Below, in pieces: positions 44,218 to 52,052 of a stretch of 64,000 nucleotides of DNA. This DNA is from Algoriphagus formosus (GTDB taxonomy: Bacteria > Bacteroidota > Bacteroidia > Cytophagales > Cyclobacteriaceae). Under the pieces are notes generated by a model. It was not told the origin of the DNA, searched no databases, and saw nothing but the letters and a program-made list of their open reading frames with translations. Within the stretch, counting starts at the first letter, position 1. Every line of letters starts with the position of its first letter. The stretch covers positions 310,001-374,000 of the forward strand of contig NZ_NIUC01000001.1 in assembly GCF_002807035.1 (NCBI RefSeq), written 5' to 3'. Both the position numbers and the translations under genes were made by a program.

Positions 44218-45102
44218 ATGTCATTTAATGCTGAGAAAGTATTGGCACTTGCAGGAAGAGATCTGCAGGGATTATCAAAAGAAGAATTGGCTAAATCATT
44301 CAGAGAATTGCTTCAAGATGGGCTTTATGGTTTTTGTATCAGCCCATATGAAGAAGGTCAACAACCCGGTGACACCTTAACTGAGAAGCAGATAAGAAGA
44401 AGATTAGAAATCCTGCAACCTTACACAAAATGGATCCGAACTTTTTCTTGTACAGAAGGAAACGAGCTCATTCCCGTTATCGCAAAAGAAATGGGAATGA
44501 AGACTTTGGTCGGTGCGTGGTTAGGAACAGATGACCAAATCAATCAAGCCGAAGTCGATGGCTTGATCAGATTGGCAAAAGAAGGCTATGTGGATATTGC
44601 TGCGGTAGGAAATGAGGTTATGTATCGTAAAGATTTGACAGAAGATCAACTACTAGCTTTTATTAGGAAAGTGAAAGCCGAAATTCCGAAAATTCCGGTA
44701 GGCTATGTAGATGCTTATTATGAATTTGAGCTCAAACCAAGAATCACTGATTTATGCGATGTCATTCTTGCGAATTGCTATCCATACTGGGAAGGATGTG
44801 CATTGGACTATTCCCTACTTTACATAAAGGATATGTACAATCGTGCCAAAAAAGCAGGAAATGGAAAGCCAGTACTCATCACGGAGACGGGTTGGCCAAG
44901 TCAAGGCAGCCCACTCTATGGAGCCATTCCCTCCGATGAAAACTTTTTGAAATACTTTATCAACATCCAAACCTGGTCAAAGTTGGATAATATTCCAGTC
45001 TTCTATTTCTCTTCCTTTGATGAGTCTTGGAAGGTTGGAACTGAAGGGGATGTAGGAGCCTATTGGGGTATCTGGGACAAAGATGAAAAGTTGAAATACT
45101 AA
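44218..45102 (+). CDS. cytoplasmic GH17-like glucanase or transglycosylase
   Basis: 294 residues, no signal peptide. GH17 catalytic residues: Glu133 in AVGNEVMYRK and Glu223 in ITETGWPSQGS. It is a close paralogue of the GH17 domain of the preceding symporter fusion (shared WIR-FSCT-GNELIP, GAWLGTD, DVILANCYPYWEGC and the end WGIWDKDEKLKY). It starts five bases after the fusion gene's stop, so both should be made together. Cytoplasmic GH17 enzymes are unusual; cutting or rearranging imported laminari-oligosaccharides into lengths suited to the phosphorylase would fit. Last gene of the locus, followed by a terminator. Confidence 0.86.
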   Translation: MSFNAEKVLALAGRDLQGLSKEELAKSFRELLQDGLYGFCISPYEEGQQPGDTLTEKQIRRRLEILQPYTKWIRTFSCTEGNELIPVIAKEMGMKTLVGAWLGTDDQINQAEVDGLIRLAKEGYVDIAAVGNEVMYRKDLTEDQLLAFIRKVKAEIPKIPVGYVDAYYEFELKPRITDLCDVILANCYPYWEGCALDYSLLYIKDMYNRAKKAGNGKPVLITETGWPSQGSPLYGAIPSDENFLKYFINIQTWSKLDNIPVFYFSSFDESWKVGTEGDVGAYWGIWDKDEKLKY

Positions 45103-45111
45103 AACTCAAAG

Positions 45112-45141
45112 AGCTACTCGATTTCCGGGTAGCTTTTTTTG
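45112..45141 (+). terminator. Rho-independent terminator closing the glucan locus
   Basis: AGCTACTCG-ATTTC-CGGGTAGCT (45112-45134, one T-G pair) followed directly by a run of T. It lies 10 bases after the stop codon of the last GH17 gene. Confidence 0.85.
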
Positions 45142-45223
45142 AATAAGTTGTAGCATCTCTAAAACCTGAAATATGCTTACCACAGGATCCAAAGCATCAT
45201 TTGATTTTCAGGAGAAAGCTCAA

Positions 45224-45697
45224 TTACTCTAATTCTCTCATCTTTTCTTGAAAGTCATATTGCAAGTCTTCATGAAGTCCTGATATCAACTTCTCAGCTT
45301 TTCTGATTTGAATTTCATAGAGATTTTGGATCACAGGATGGCGATGAGCAAGATATCCATTCGCTTTTAATCGCTCGCAAAAGAATAAAATCAACTCTGC
45401 CTGATCTTCCTTCTTCTTATTCAATTTCAAAAGCTTGTTCATTTTTCTACGAATAGCCTGAGCCGATTTTTTGGCATAGTAGCCATGTTGAGTATTTGCT
45501 TTTTGAAATTCCAATTCCAACTCTTCTTTTGCCATTTCTAGGAATAGTCCGGGATGATCTTTTTCATGAAGTTTAAAAAACAGGTAAGCTTTATTGTCTC
45601 TACTGAATTTACTAAGCTCAACGATCAGCTCAATAAGCTCTTTTTCAGAGTGATAAGCTAGTTCTTTCTTCAATTGTGATAAGGATGGAAATTTCAT
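45224..45697 (-). CDS. DUF6155 family protein
   Basis: 157 residues, all-helical and highly charged, cytoplasmic. It starts MKFPSLSQLKKELAYHSEKELIE and contains FSRDNKAYLFFKLHEKD and RRKMNKLLKLNKKKED, features I associate with DUF6155, a Bacteroidota family without known function. No catalytic motif or DNA-binding motif is evident. It converges with the glucan locus and is divergent from the sterol desaturase gene, so it is a single-gene unit. Confidence 0.7.
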   Translation of the reverse strand: MKFPSLSQLKKELAYHSEKELIELIVELSKFSRDNKAYLFFKLHEKDHPGLFLEMAKEELELEFQKANTQHGYYAKKSAQAIRRKMNKLLKLNKKKEDQAELILFFCERLKANGYLAHRHPVIQNLYEIQIRKAEKLISGLHEDLQYDFQEKMRELE

Positions 45698-45787
45698 TTT
45701 CTTGGTTTATAAACTGTTGAAAGAACAATAAAACGTAAATCGAGTATTGTCCTAGATCAATTAATAAGTCCATTTGATCAAGTCTTG

Positions 45788-45818
45788 TTGAACAAACTTC
45801 AGGAAATAGCTATTTTTA
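45788..45818 (+). promoter_or_regulatory. probable promoter of the sterol desaturase/XdhC/MobA unit
   Basis: TTG at 45788-45790, 20-base spacer, TATTTTTA at 45811-45818. It matches TTG-N20-TAnnTTTG with one mismatch and ends 18 bases before the ATG at 45837. Confidence 0.5.
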
Positions 45819-45836
45819 AAATACAATAGTAAAAGT

Positions 45837-47096
45837 ATGGAGTCCTACGGTAAAATATTATTAATCGCAATGCCAGCTTTTTTTGTACTGGTATTGTTTG
45901 AAAAATTCTGGGGAGTTTGGAAAGGCAATGACACAGTTCCTGTAAATGACATGATTTCCAGCCTAAGCTCTGGCATCACTAATGTGACCAAAGATGTCCT
46001 TGGGCTTAGCATCGTTATCATTTCCTATGATTGGTTGTTTTCCAAGTTTGCCATATTTCAAATCGAAGCAACTTGGCTAGTCTATGTAATCGCCTTTTTT
46101 GCTTTGGATTTTGCAGGTTATTGGACGCATAGAATTGCCCATGAGTATAATTTGTTTTGGAACAATCACATCATCCATCACAGCTCGGAGGAATTCAACT
46201 TGGCATGTGCTCTCCGACAAAGTATTTCTTCCATCGTAAAGATTTTTGCTGTTTTCTTGATTCCAGCTGCCTTTTTTGGAGTTCCTCCTCAAGTCATTGC
46301 CATTGTAGCACCCCTTCATTTATTTGCTCAGTTTTGGTATCATACCCGCCATATCGGCAAAATGGGTTTCTTGGAAAAAATCATTGTAACCCCCTCCCAC
46401 CACCGTGTTCATCATGCCATCAATCCCGAGTATTTGGATAAGAACTACGGACAGATATTTATTTTTTGGGACAGATGGTTTGGTACTTATCAGGAAGAGC
46501 AAGATGATATTCCTGCCGTTTACGGGGTTACCAGACCTGTAAGAACCTGGAATCCTATTAAAATTAACTTCATGCACCTTTGGCTTCTGATCAAAGACGC
46601 CTGGCGCACCAAAAACTGGGCTGATAAATTCAAAATTTGGTTTATGCCCTTGGGATGGCGTCCTGAAGACGTAGCTGAAAAGTACCCTGTCAACAAAATC
46701 AGTGACGTCTATAACTTTGAAAAGTACAATCCCTTTCTATCCAAGGGCATGTTGGTTTGGAGCTTTGCACAACTGATTGTTTTGCTGCTTTTATTAAGTT
46801 ATTTATTTGGAAATATTTCTTCAATTGGTACACCTGACATATTCTTTTATGGTGGTTTTGTATTCTTAACTGTCTTCGCCTACACCGAGTTAATGGATCG
46901 CAATCCAAACGCTTGGGCTTGGGAGCTGTTAAAGTCTGCTTATGCCTTTTACTTCATTTTCACGACCGGAGATTGGTTTGGATTGAATCAGTTCTTACCT
47001 GGCTCGCTTTATGTTTTTGCCGCCTACTTAGTAGTTTCCAGCTTATTTTCGATTTGGTTTTCCTTCAAAAAGGAAAGTCTTCAACTCGCTAACTGA
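45837..47096 (+). CDS. sterol desaturase / fatty acid hydroxylase superfamily membrane protein
   Basis: 419 residues with several membrane helices. The di-iron histidine clusters of the family are present: HRIAHEYNLFWNNHIIHHSSEEFN (HxxxH and HxxHH) and HHRVHHAINPEYLDKNYG (HxxHH), followed by FIFWDRWFGTYQEE. The C-terminal 120 residues add three or four more helices beyond the catalytic core. Such proteins hydroxylate or desaturate alkyl chains of lipids or sterol-like compounds in the membrane. It is followed after 14 bases by xdhC, but no functional link is evident. Confidence 0.9.
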   Translation: MESYGKILLIAMPAFFVLVLFEKFWGVWKGNDTVPVNDMISSLSSGITNVTKDVLGLSIVIISYDWLFSKFAIFQIEATWLVYVIAFFALDFAGYWTHRIAHEYNLFWNNHIIHHSSEEFNLACALRQSISSIVKIFAVFLIPAAFFGVPPQVIAIVAPLHLFAQFWYHTRHIGKMGFLEKIIVTPSHHRVHHAINPEYLDKNYGQIFIFWDRWFGTYQEEQDDIPAVYGVTRPVRTWNPIKINFMHLWLLIKDAWRTKNWADKFKIWFMPLGWRPEDVAEKYPVNKISDVYNFEKYNPFLSKGMLVWSFAQLIVLLLLLSYLFGNISSIGTPDIFFYGGFVFLTVFAYTELMDRNPNAWAWELLKSAYAFYFIFTTGDWFGLNQFLPGSLYVFAAYLVVSSLFSIWFSFKKESLQLAN

Positions 47097-47110
47097 CCCG
47101 AAGGGTACAT

Positions 47111-48226
47111 ATGAAAGAATTCAAACAAATAGTTGAAGCATACGAAAATTGTAAAGAATTAGGCAAAAAGGCCGCCCTAGCTACTGTGGTACAGGTTATC
47201 GGCTCTGCTTATCGTCGTCCTGGCGCGAGAATGCTGGTTACTGAGGACGGAACCCTAACAGGAGCCATCAGTGGTGGTTGTCTGGAAGGTGACGCTCTGC
47301 GAAAAGCTCAGATGGTCATTTTCCAGCAAAAGTCCATGCTAGTGACTTACGATACCACGGATGAAGATGATCAAAAGTTTGGTGTAGGTTTAGGTTGCAA
47401 TGGGATTATTCATGTTCTGATTGAGCCTTTGGATTTTCTGGATCAATCGAATCCTGTGGAGCTGATCAAAGAAGCTGTCAAAGGAAGAGAAACTTCCCTC
47501 TTGTTGACACTTTTTTCGGTTCCAAACTCGCGCTCAGAGCAAATTGGGACGGTTTTTCTACAAAAAGGGAATCATCAATACGGCAATATAGAGAAAATCC
47601 ATTCGCAGCTTTGGCTCAAATTGAAGCATGAGATTCAGGCTTTTGACCAAAATACAAGTCAAATCCATGCCTATCCAGAGTTTGAGGATTTGTCTGTTTT
47701 CTTCGAGTTGGTAAGGCCCTCGGTTCGTGTATTACTTTTTGGTGCAGGTAACGATACGATTCCAGTCGCTAGATTGGCAGACCTACTAGGTTTTGAATTG
47801 ATTCTGATTGATGGTCGTAAGAACATGGCAACCCCTGCCCGCTTTCCTTCAGCTAAAGAAATTATCGTCTCTCCTGCTGATGAACTGGATGGGAAAATTG
47901 ATTGTGATTTGAATACTGTAGCCCTTTTGATGACTCATAATTTTGAATATGAGGTCTCTGTTTTGGCGGATCTACAGAAATATATGATTCCATATATTGG
48001 CATTTTAGGGCCTAAGAAAAAGACCGAAAAGCTAATCGACAGACTCCAAAACCAAGGAATGAATGTCAATCGAGATAACATTTATGCTCCGATTGGTTTG
48101 GAGATAGGTGCAGAAACCTCAGAGGAAATCGCTCTTTCCATTTTTGCGGAAATCAAGGCTGTCTTGAATAAAAAGCAACCGATTTTTTTACGGGATAAGC
48201 AAGGCCCCATTCATGAAAAAAGCTGA
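47111..48226 (+). CDS. XdhC/CoxI family molybdenum cofactor insertion protein
   Basis: 371 residues. The XdhC N-terminal domain has ATVVQVIGSAYRRPGARMLV and GAISGGCLEGD with the conserved Cys; a Rossmann-type C-terminal domain has RVLLFGAGNDTIPVARLADLLGFELILIDGR and YIGILGPKKKTEKLI. XdhC proteins bind molybdenum cofactor, help its sulfuration and hand it to xanthine-dehydrogenase-family enzymes. The stop codon overlaps the ATG of the MobA-like gene by one base (TGATG), so they are translationally coupled. The likely client is the molybdenum hydroxylase at 54214-56837. Confidence 0.9.
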   Translation: MKEFKQIVEAYENCKELGKKAALATVVQVIGSAYRRPGARMLVTEDGTLTGAISGGCLEGDALRKAQMVIFQQKSMLVTYDTTDEDDQKFGVGLGCNGIIHVLIEPLDFLDQSNPVELIKEAVKGRETSLLLTLFSVPNSRSEQIGTVFLQKGNHQYGNIEKIHSQLWLKLKHEIQAFDQNTSQIHAYPEFEDLSVFFELVRPSVRVLLFGAGNDTIPVARLADLLGFELILIDGRKNMATPARFPSAKEIIVSPADELDGKIDCDLNTVALLMTHNFEYEVSVLADLQKYMIPYIGILGPKKKTEKLIDRLQNQGMNVNRDNIYAPIGLEIGAETSEEIALSIFAEIKAVLNKKQPIFLRDKQGPIHEKS

Positions 48227-48816
48227 TGAAGACGGGATTGATTATCTTGGCAGCAGGTTCATCTTCTCGTTTAGGTAGACCAAAGCAATTAATTGAATTT
48301 CAAGGAAAAACATTAATTCAAAGAGCTGTAGAATTCGCTGTTAAAAGTAAAGCTGACCAATTGATTGTAGTATTGGGATGGAATCCTGAACTGATTCAAA
48401 GTGGTTTTGATTCAACTCAAATACCTAGTGTATTCAATGAAAATTGGGAAGAAGGAATGGCTTCCAGTATGCAGGTTGGACTTCATTTTTTGATGGAAAA
48501 GGAACAACTAGACCAAGTAATCCTCATGTTATGCGATCAGCCTTTTGTAGATACCAAACTTTTGGATCAGTTGATTTTAGCCAAGAAAAAGAGCGGTAAA
48601 GGTATTGTAGCCTGTGCTTATTCTGACACCTTGGGAGTACCTGCTCTTTTTGATCAAAAGTACTTCGAAGAAATGCTTGCCTTAAAAGGTTCAGAAGGAG
48701 CTAAAAAGGTGATTTTGAAGAATAGAAAAGATGTTTTTAAGGTGGATTTTCCGCTTGGGGAAATCGATTTGGATACGGAGGCTGATATTGAAAAATTAAA
48801 TGATTTTAAGATTTGA
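48226..48816 (+). CDS. MobA/MocA-like molybdenum cofactor nucleotidyltransferase
   Basis: 196 residues. The nucleotide-binding signature is LAAGSSSRLGRPKQLIEF near the N-terminus; VILMLCDQPFVD carries the metal-binding Asp, and VACAYSDTLGVPALFDQKYF is the usual substrate loop. Members next to xdhC are mostly MocA-type cytidylyltransferases that make the CMP-linked cofactor (MCD) used by xanthine-dehydrogenase-family enzymes. Whether it uses CTP or GTP cannot be decided here. Coupled to xdhC. Confidence 0.88.
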   Translation: MKTGLIILAAGSSSRLGRPKQLIEFQGKTLIQRAVEFAVKSKADQLIVVLGWNPELIQSGFDSTQIPSVFNENWEEGMASSMQVGLHFLMEKEQLDQVILMLCDQPFVDTKLLDQLILAKKKSGKGIVACAYSDTLGVPALFDQKYFEEMLALKGSEGAKKVILKNRKDVFKVDFPLGEIDLDTEADIEKLNDFKI

Positions 48817-48842
48817 AGATTTCATTATCCCAATAAATTTAT

Positions 48843-49451
48843 CTAATCGACACCCTCAAAAAAGGCCTTTAAATCCAAAGAAAACCCCTTGATTACGGCA
48901 GATTCTACCTCATCTCCTGATGTCATCATTCTAGAGGTCACATACTTTTGATCTATGAGAGTATTGATAGTAAAAGTTTGATTTTCAGGTGAAACGATCC
49001 AATACTCTTTCACTCCCTGAGACTCGTAAAGATCGAATTTGTATCGTAATTCTGTTTCATTATTGCTAGGCGATAGGATTTCCACAATCAAATCTGGAGC
49101 ACCCAAACAACCTCTATCGTCCAACTTATCCAAATCCCAAATCACGCAGATATCAGGTTGAACGACGTCGAATATTTGACTGTCTTCCTTAGATTTTTTT
49201 GGAAATCGAACATCAAAGGGAGCAGAATAAACCTGACATTTTTGACTTTTTAAAAAATTACCAATTTGTAAGAATAATTCTCCTGAGATCCTTTGATGAA
49301 TTCTCTTTGGAGCAGCCGCAGCTTTTTTGAAGATCTTTCCTTTGATCAGTTCAACTACCTCATCAAATTGCCAGGTCAAATAATCTGCATAAGAATAGCG
49401 ACCGTATTCGACATCAGGTTCTTTTGCTATAAGTTGTTTCTTATTCTCCAT
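48843..49451 (-). CDS. Uma2 family PD-(D/E)xK nuclease-like protein
   Basis: 202 residues. The Uma2/DUF820 pattern is clear: YADYLTWQFDEVVELIKGKIF, HQRISGELFLQIGNFL, VVQPDICVIWDLDKLDDRGCLGAPDLIVEILSPSN (Asp and Glu of the nuclease fold) and KFDLYESQGVKEYWIV. The fold is that of restriction-type endonucleases, but the role of the single-copy bacterial members is unknown; they are abundant in cyanobacteria and occasional in Bacteroidota. It stands alone and converges with the MobA-like gene. Confidence 0.88.
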   Translation of the reverse strand: MENKKQLIAKEPDVEYGRYSYADYLTWQFDEVVELIKGKIFKKAAAAPKRIHQRISGELFLQIGNFLKSQKCQVYSAPFDVRFPKKSKEDSQIFDVVQPDICVIWDLDKLDDRGCLGAPDLIVEILSPSNNETELRYKFDLYESQGVKEYWIVSPENQTFTINTLIDQKYVTSRMMTSGDEVESAVIKGFSLDLKAFFEGVD

Positions 49452-49482
49452 ACTCTAAAGATACTGATTTCAAGCATTTTAC

Positions 49483-50637
49483 TTAAGATGAAATGACTGT
49501 CCTCAAGTCATGGATAACGGATTTTACCCAATTAAGTGTCTGATCAATGTCTGTTTCAGTAGTATTTTTCCCTAGACTAAAACGAATCGAAGCCCTCCCT
49601 AAATCCGAATCTAATCCCATCGCAGCTAATACATGACTTGGCTTAGGAGAAATAGAGGTACAGGCAGAACCAGAACTCACCGCAATTTTTTGATTGAGCC
49701 TTTTGAGCAACTCCTCTCCTTCCACTCCACCAAATGCAATATTACTTACATGCGGCAAGCGGTTATCTTGACTTCCGTTCAAATAATTGTTAGAAATCTC
49801 CAAAAGATCCTTTTCCAATTGATCACGTAGGATTTTAAGTCTATTTCTTTCCGATTCCATTTCTTTCATTCGAAGTTCTGCTGCTTTTCCAAAGCCTACA
49901 ATTCCAGGCACATTCAACGTTCCGCTTCTTAGCCCTTTTTCATGACCTCCTCCATGAATTTGAGCCAGAGGTTTAGGTAATTCATGATTATGACGTACAT
50001 ACAAAGCCCCAACCCCTTTGGGTCCGTAAAGCTTGTGCGCTGAAATAGCCATCAAGTGAATACCTTTTGTGAAAACAGGAATTTTCCCTGCAGCCTGAAC
50101 AGCATCACTCATCAAAATAATACCCTTTGAAGCCGCTAAGTGGGCGATTTTATCCATGGGATGAATTACTCCCGTCTCATTATTGGCCCACATCAGACAG
50201 ATCATTTTGGTATGAGGGAGAATGGATTTTTCCAATTCCTCCAGGTCAATATTTCCCTGAGAATCAACGGATAAATAAGTGACCTCTCCTCCCCTTTTCT
50301 CAATTTCAGCAAAGGTGTCCAAGACTGCTTTATGCTCTGTCTGAGCTGTGATAAAATGTTGCTTTTCCCCTAAATAAGTTTCGAAAACCCCTTTAATTCC
50401 AAGGTTAATTGCTTCGGTAGCTCCTGAGGTAAAAATGATTTCCTTTGCCCGAGCACCTATCAAATTTGCCACTTTTTCCCGTGCTTCTTCGACCGCATTC
50501 TCAGCGACCCAGCCATAGGGATGGCTTTTGCTTGCTGCATTTCCAAAGTGATCCTGAAAATATGGAAGCATGGCTCCCACAACCTCAGGCGCACAAGGAG
50601 TGGTAGCATTATAATCAAGGTAAATTGGGTAGTTCAT
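49483..50637 (-). CDS. cysteine desulfurase (IscS/NifS type)
   Basis: 384 residues, cytoplasmic PLP enzyme of aminotransferase class V. It starts with YLDYNATTPCAPEV, binds PLP through Lys202 in AISAHKLYGPKGVGALY, and has the catalytic Cys326 in SSGSACTS within a long loop, as in IscS/NifS rather than the SufS group. GATEAINLGIKG and TEHKAVLD are further family blocks. It supplies sulfur for iron-sulfur clusters and tRNA or molybdenum cofactor sulfuration. No iscU or sufE lies beside it, so it is likely a stand-alone copy. Confidence 0.92.
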   Translation of the reverse strand: MNYPIYLDYNATTPCAPEVVGAMLPYFQDHFGNAASKSHPYGWVAENAVEEAREKVANLIGARAKEIIFTSGATEAINLGIKGVFETYLGEKQHFITAQTEHKAVLDTFAEIEKRGGEVTYLSVDSQGNIDLEELEKSILPHTKMICLMWANNETGVIHPMDKIAHLAASKGIILMSDAVQAAGKIPVFTKGIHLMAISAHKLYGPKGVGALYVRHNHELPKPLAQIHGGGHEKGLRSGTLNVPGIVGFGKAAELRMKEMESERNRLKILRDQLEKDLLEISNNYLNGSQDNRLPHVSNIAFGGVEGEELLKRLNQKIAVSSGSACTSISPKPSHVLAAMGLDSDLGRASIRFSLGKNTTETDIDQTLNWVKSVIHDLRTVISS

Positions 50638-50692
50638 TGCCTGAAATTAAAAAATTCCATTCGCTAATAAATACCTACACCAAAACAAGTCT

Positions 50693-51883
50693 TTATCCTT
50701 TCCAGGTTTTTAATTCTCCTTGATAAAGAGATTGATTGGCTAAGGCTACCAATTTGGCTGTATTTCCGGCATTTTCAACATTACAAAGCGGAGTAGCCTT
50801 TTCTTCCAAACATCGATAATAATCCTCCAAGGCATAAATAGTCCCATCCTTGGTCGGTTCATCCACTAATTTGATCCCGTTGCGATTTTCCGTCCAAGTG
50901 ATGGGGGTAGCACCGGAAACACCATCTACTTCTTGGAGTTTTGCTTTTGCTTCAGGCTCAGGATAAAAACCTCCATCATTGGTGAGTAAAGAGATCGTTC
51001 CTTGTGTCCCTTTGATTTTGAATGCATAGCCTTCGTATTGATTGCCACAGGTAGCTCCAAAATTTCCAATCATTCCTGCTTGATCGTAACGTAGTGTTAC
51101 CTGTACATTGTCAAAAGTCTCTCTCCCATCTTTGTAATAATCAATACCTCCCGTGCCATAAATGCGATCTGGTACGGTATCAAAAGCCCAATTAATGAAA
51201 TCCATTTGGTGAGACAGGAGCTCAGCTACTAATCCACCAGAGTACTCCTTATACATCCTCCAATTGACTTGACGCTCATATTCTGGGGAAGGAACAGGTC
51301 TTCTCCAGCTGGCATTCCGATCCCATCGTGCAGAAACCTGAGTGATTTTACCTAGCCAGCCTTTTTGGATATAATCTTTGACTTTAAAATAAAGCGGAGA
51401 GTAGCGATACTGATGACCAACTTGAATAGTTTGATTTGGATAATTTCTAACCAATTCCTGAAAGGCCTGAATTTCTTCCAAAGTAAAAAGCATGGTCTTT
51501 TCGAGATAAAGGTTTTTCCCTGCTTCTAAGACTGCTTTTGCATGTTCAAAATGAGCATTTAAAGGGGTAGAAACTACTACAGTATCAATTTCAGCACTAT
51601 CCAAAAGATTTCTGTAATCTTGATACACTTTCAAGTCAGGGTATTGTTTTGCTGCTGGTTGGGCACGAAAGGGAAGCACTTCGGAGATGGCTTTGACCGA
51701 AAATTTGTCGGGCATTCTATTCATGACACGATGTAATCCTGAACCTCGGTCACCATAGCCTATGATTCCTACATGATAGATTTTCTTTCGCTTTTGGTTT
51801 AAAATGCTAGCGCCGACTCCTAGAGGAAGACTAGAAACTGCTGCTGCAACTCCGGCTTTTTGGATAAAATCTCTTCGTTTCAA
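50693..51883 (-). CDS. Gfo/Idh/MocA family oxidoreductase, exported (Tat signal)
   Basis: 396 residues. The start is TTG (codon at 51881-51883); no ATG or GTG lies in frame nearby and the N-terminus then reads KRRDFIQKAGVAAAVSSLPLGVGAS, a typical twin-arginine signal. The Rossmann part has HVGIIGYGDRGSG; the EKP motif reads EKTM (Pro replaced by Thr). Further blocks are VGHQYRYSPLYFKVKDYI, GGLVAELLSHQMDFINW and the dimer domain. Exported members with bound NAD(P) are common in Bacteroidota and Planctomycetes and modify sugars in the periplasm. No partner gene is adjacent. Confidence 0.88.
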   Translation of the reverse strand: MKRRDFIQKAGVAAAVSSLPLGVGASILNQKRKKIYHVGIIGYGDRGSGLHRVMNRMPDKFSVKAISEVLPFRAQPAAKQYPDLKVYQDYRNLLDSAEIDTVVVSTPLNAHFEHAKAVLEAGKNLYLEKTMLFTLEEIQAFQELVRNYPNQTIQVGHQYRYSPLYFKVKDYIQKGWLGKITQVSARWDRNASWRRPVPSPEYERQVNWRMYKEYSGGLVAELLSHQMDFINWAFDTVPDRIYGTGGIDYYKDGRETFDNVQVTLRYDQAGMIGNFGATCGNQYEGYAFKIKGTQGTISLLTNDGGFYPEPEAKAKLQEVDGVSGATPITWTENRNGIKLVDEPTKDGTIYALEDYYRCLEEKATPLCNVENAGNTAKLVALANQSLYQGELKTWKG

Positions 51884-52008
51884 TTCAATTAAATTTTGGG
51901 ATCATATTAAGTTTTTATCCGTAAAAAAGTAAGGAAATAATGACTATTGGTTAAATAAATCACGAAATCGATTTTTCTAAACATTCAATAGAAGAGGCTT
52001 TCATTCAG

Positions 52009-52038
52009 TTGCAATTCACTTCTTTTAAAGTAATTTTG
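52009..52038 (+). promoter_or_regulatory. promoter of glnS
   Basis: TTG at 52009-52011, a 19-base spacer and TAATTTTG at 52031-52038 match the Bacteroidota -33/-7 consensus exactly. The -7 element ends 14 bases before the ATG, giving a very short leader. Confidence 0.7.
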
Positions 52039-52052
52039 ACTTTCAATTTTCT

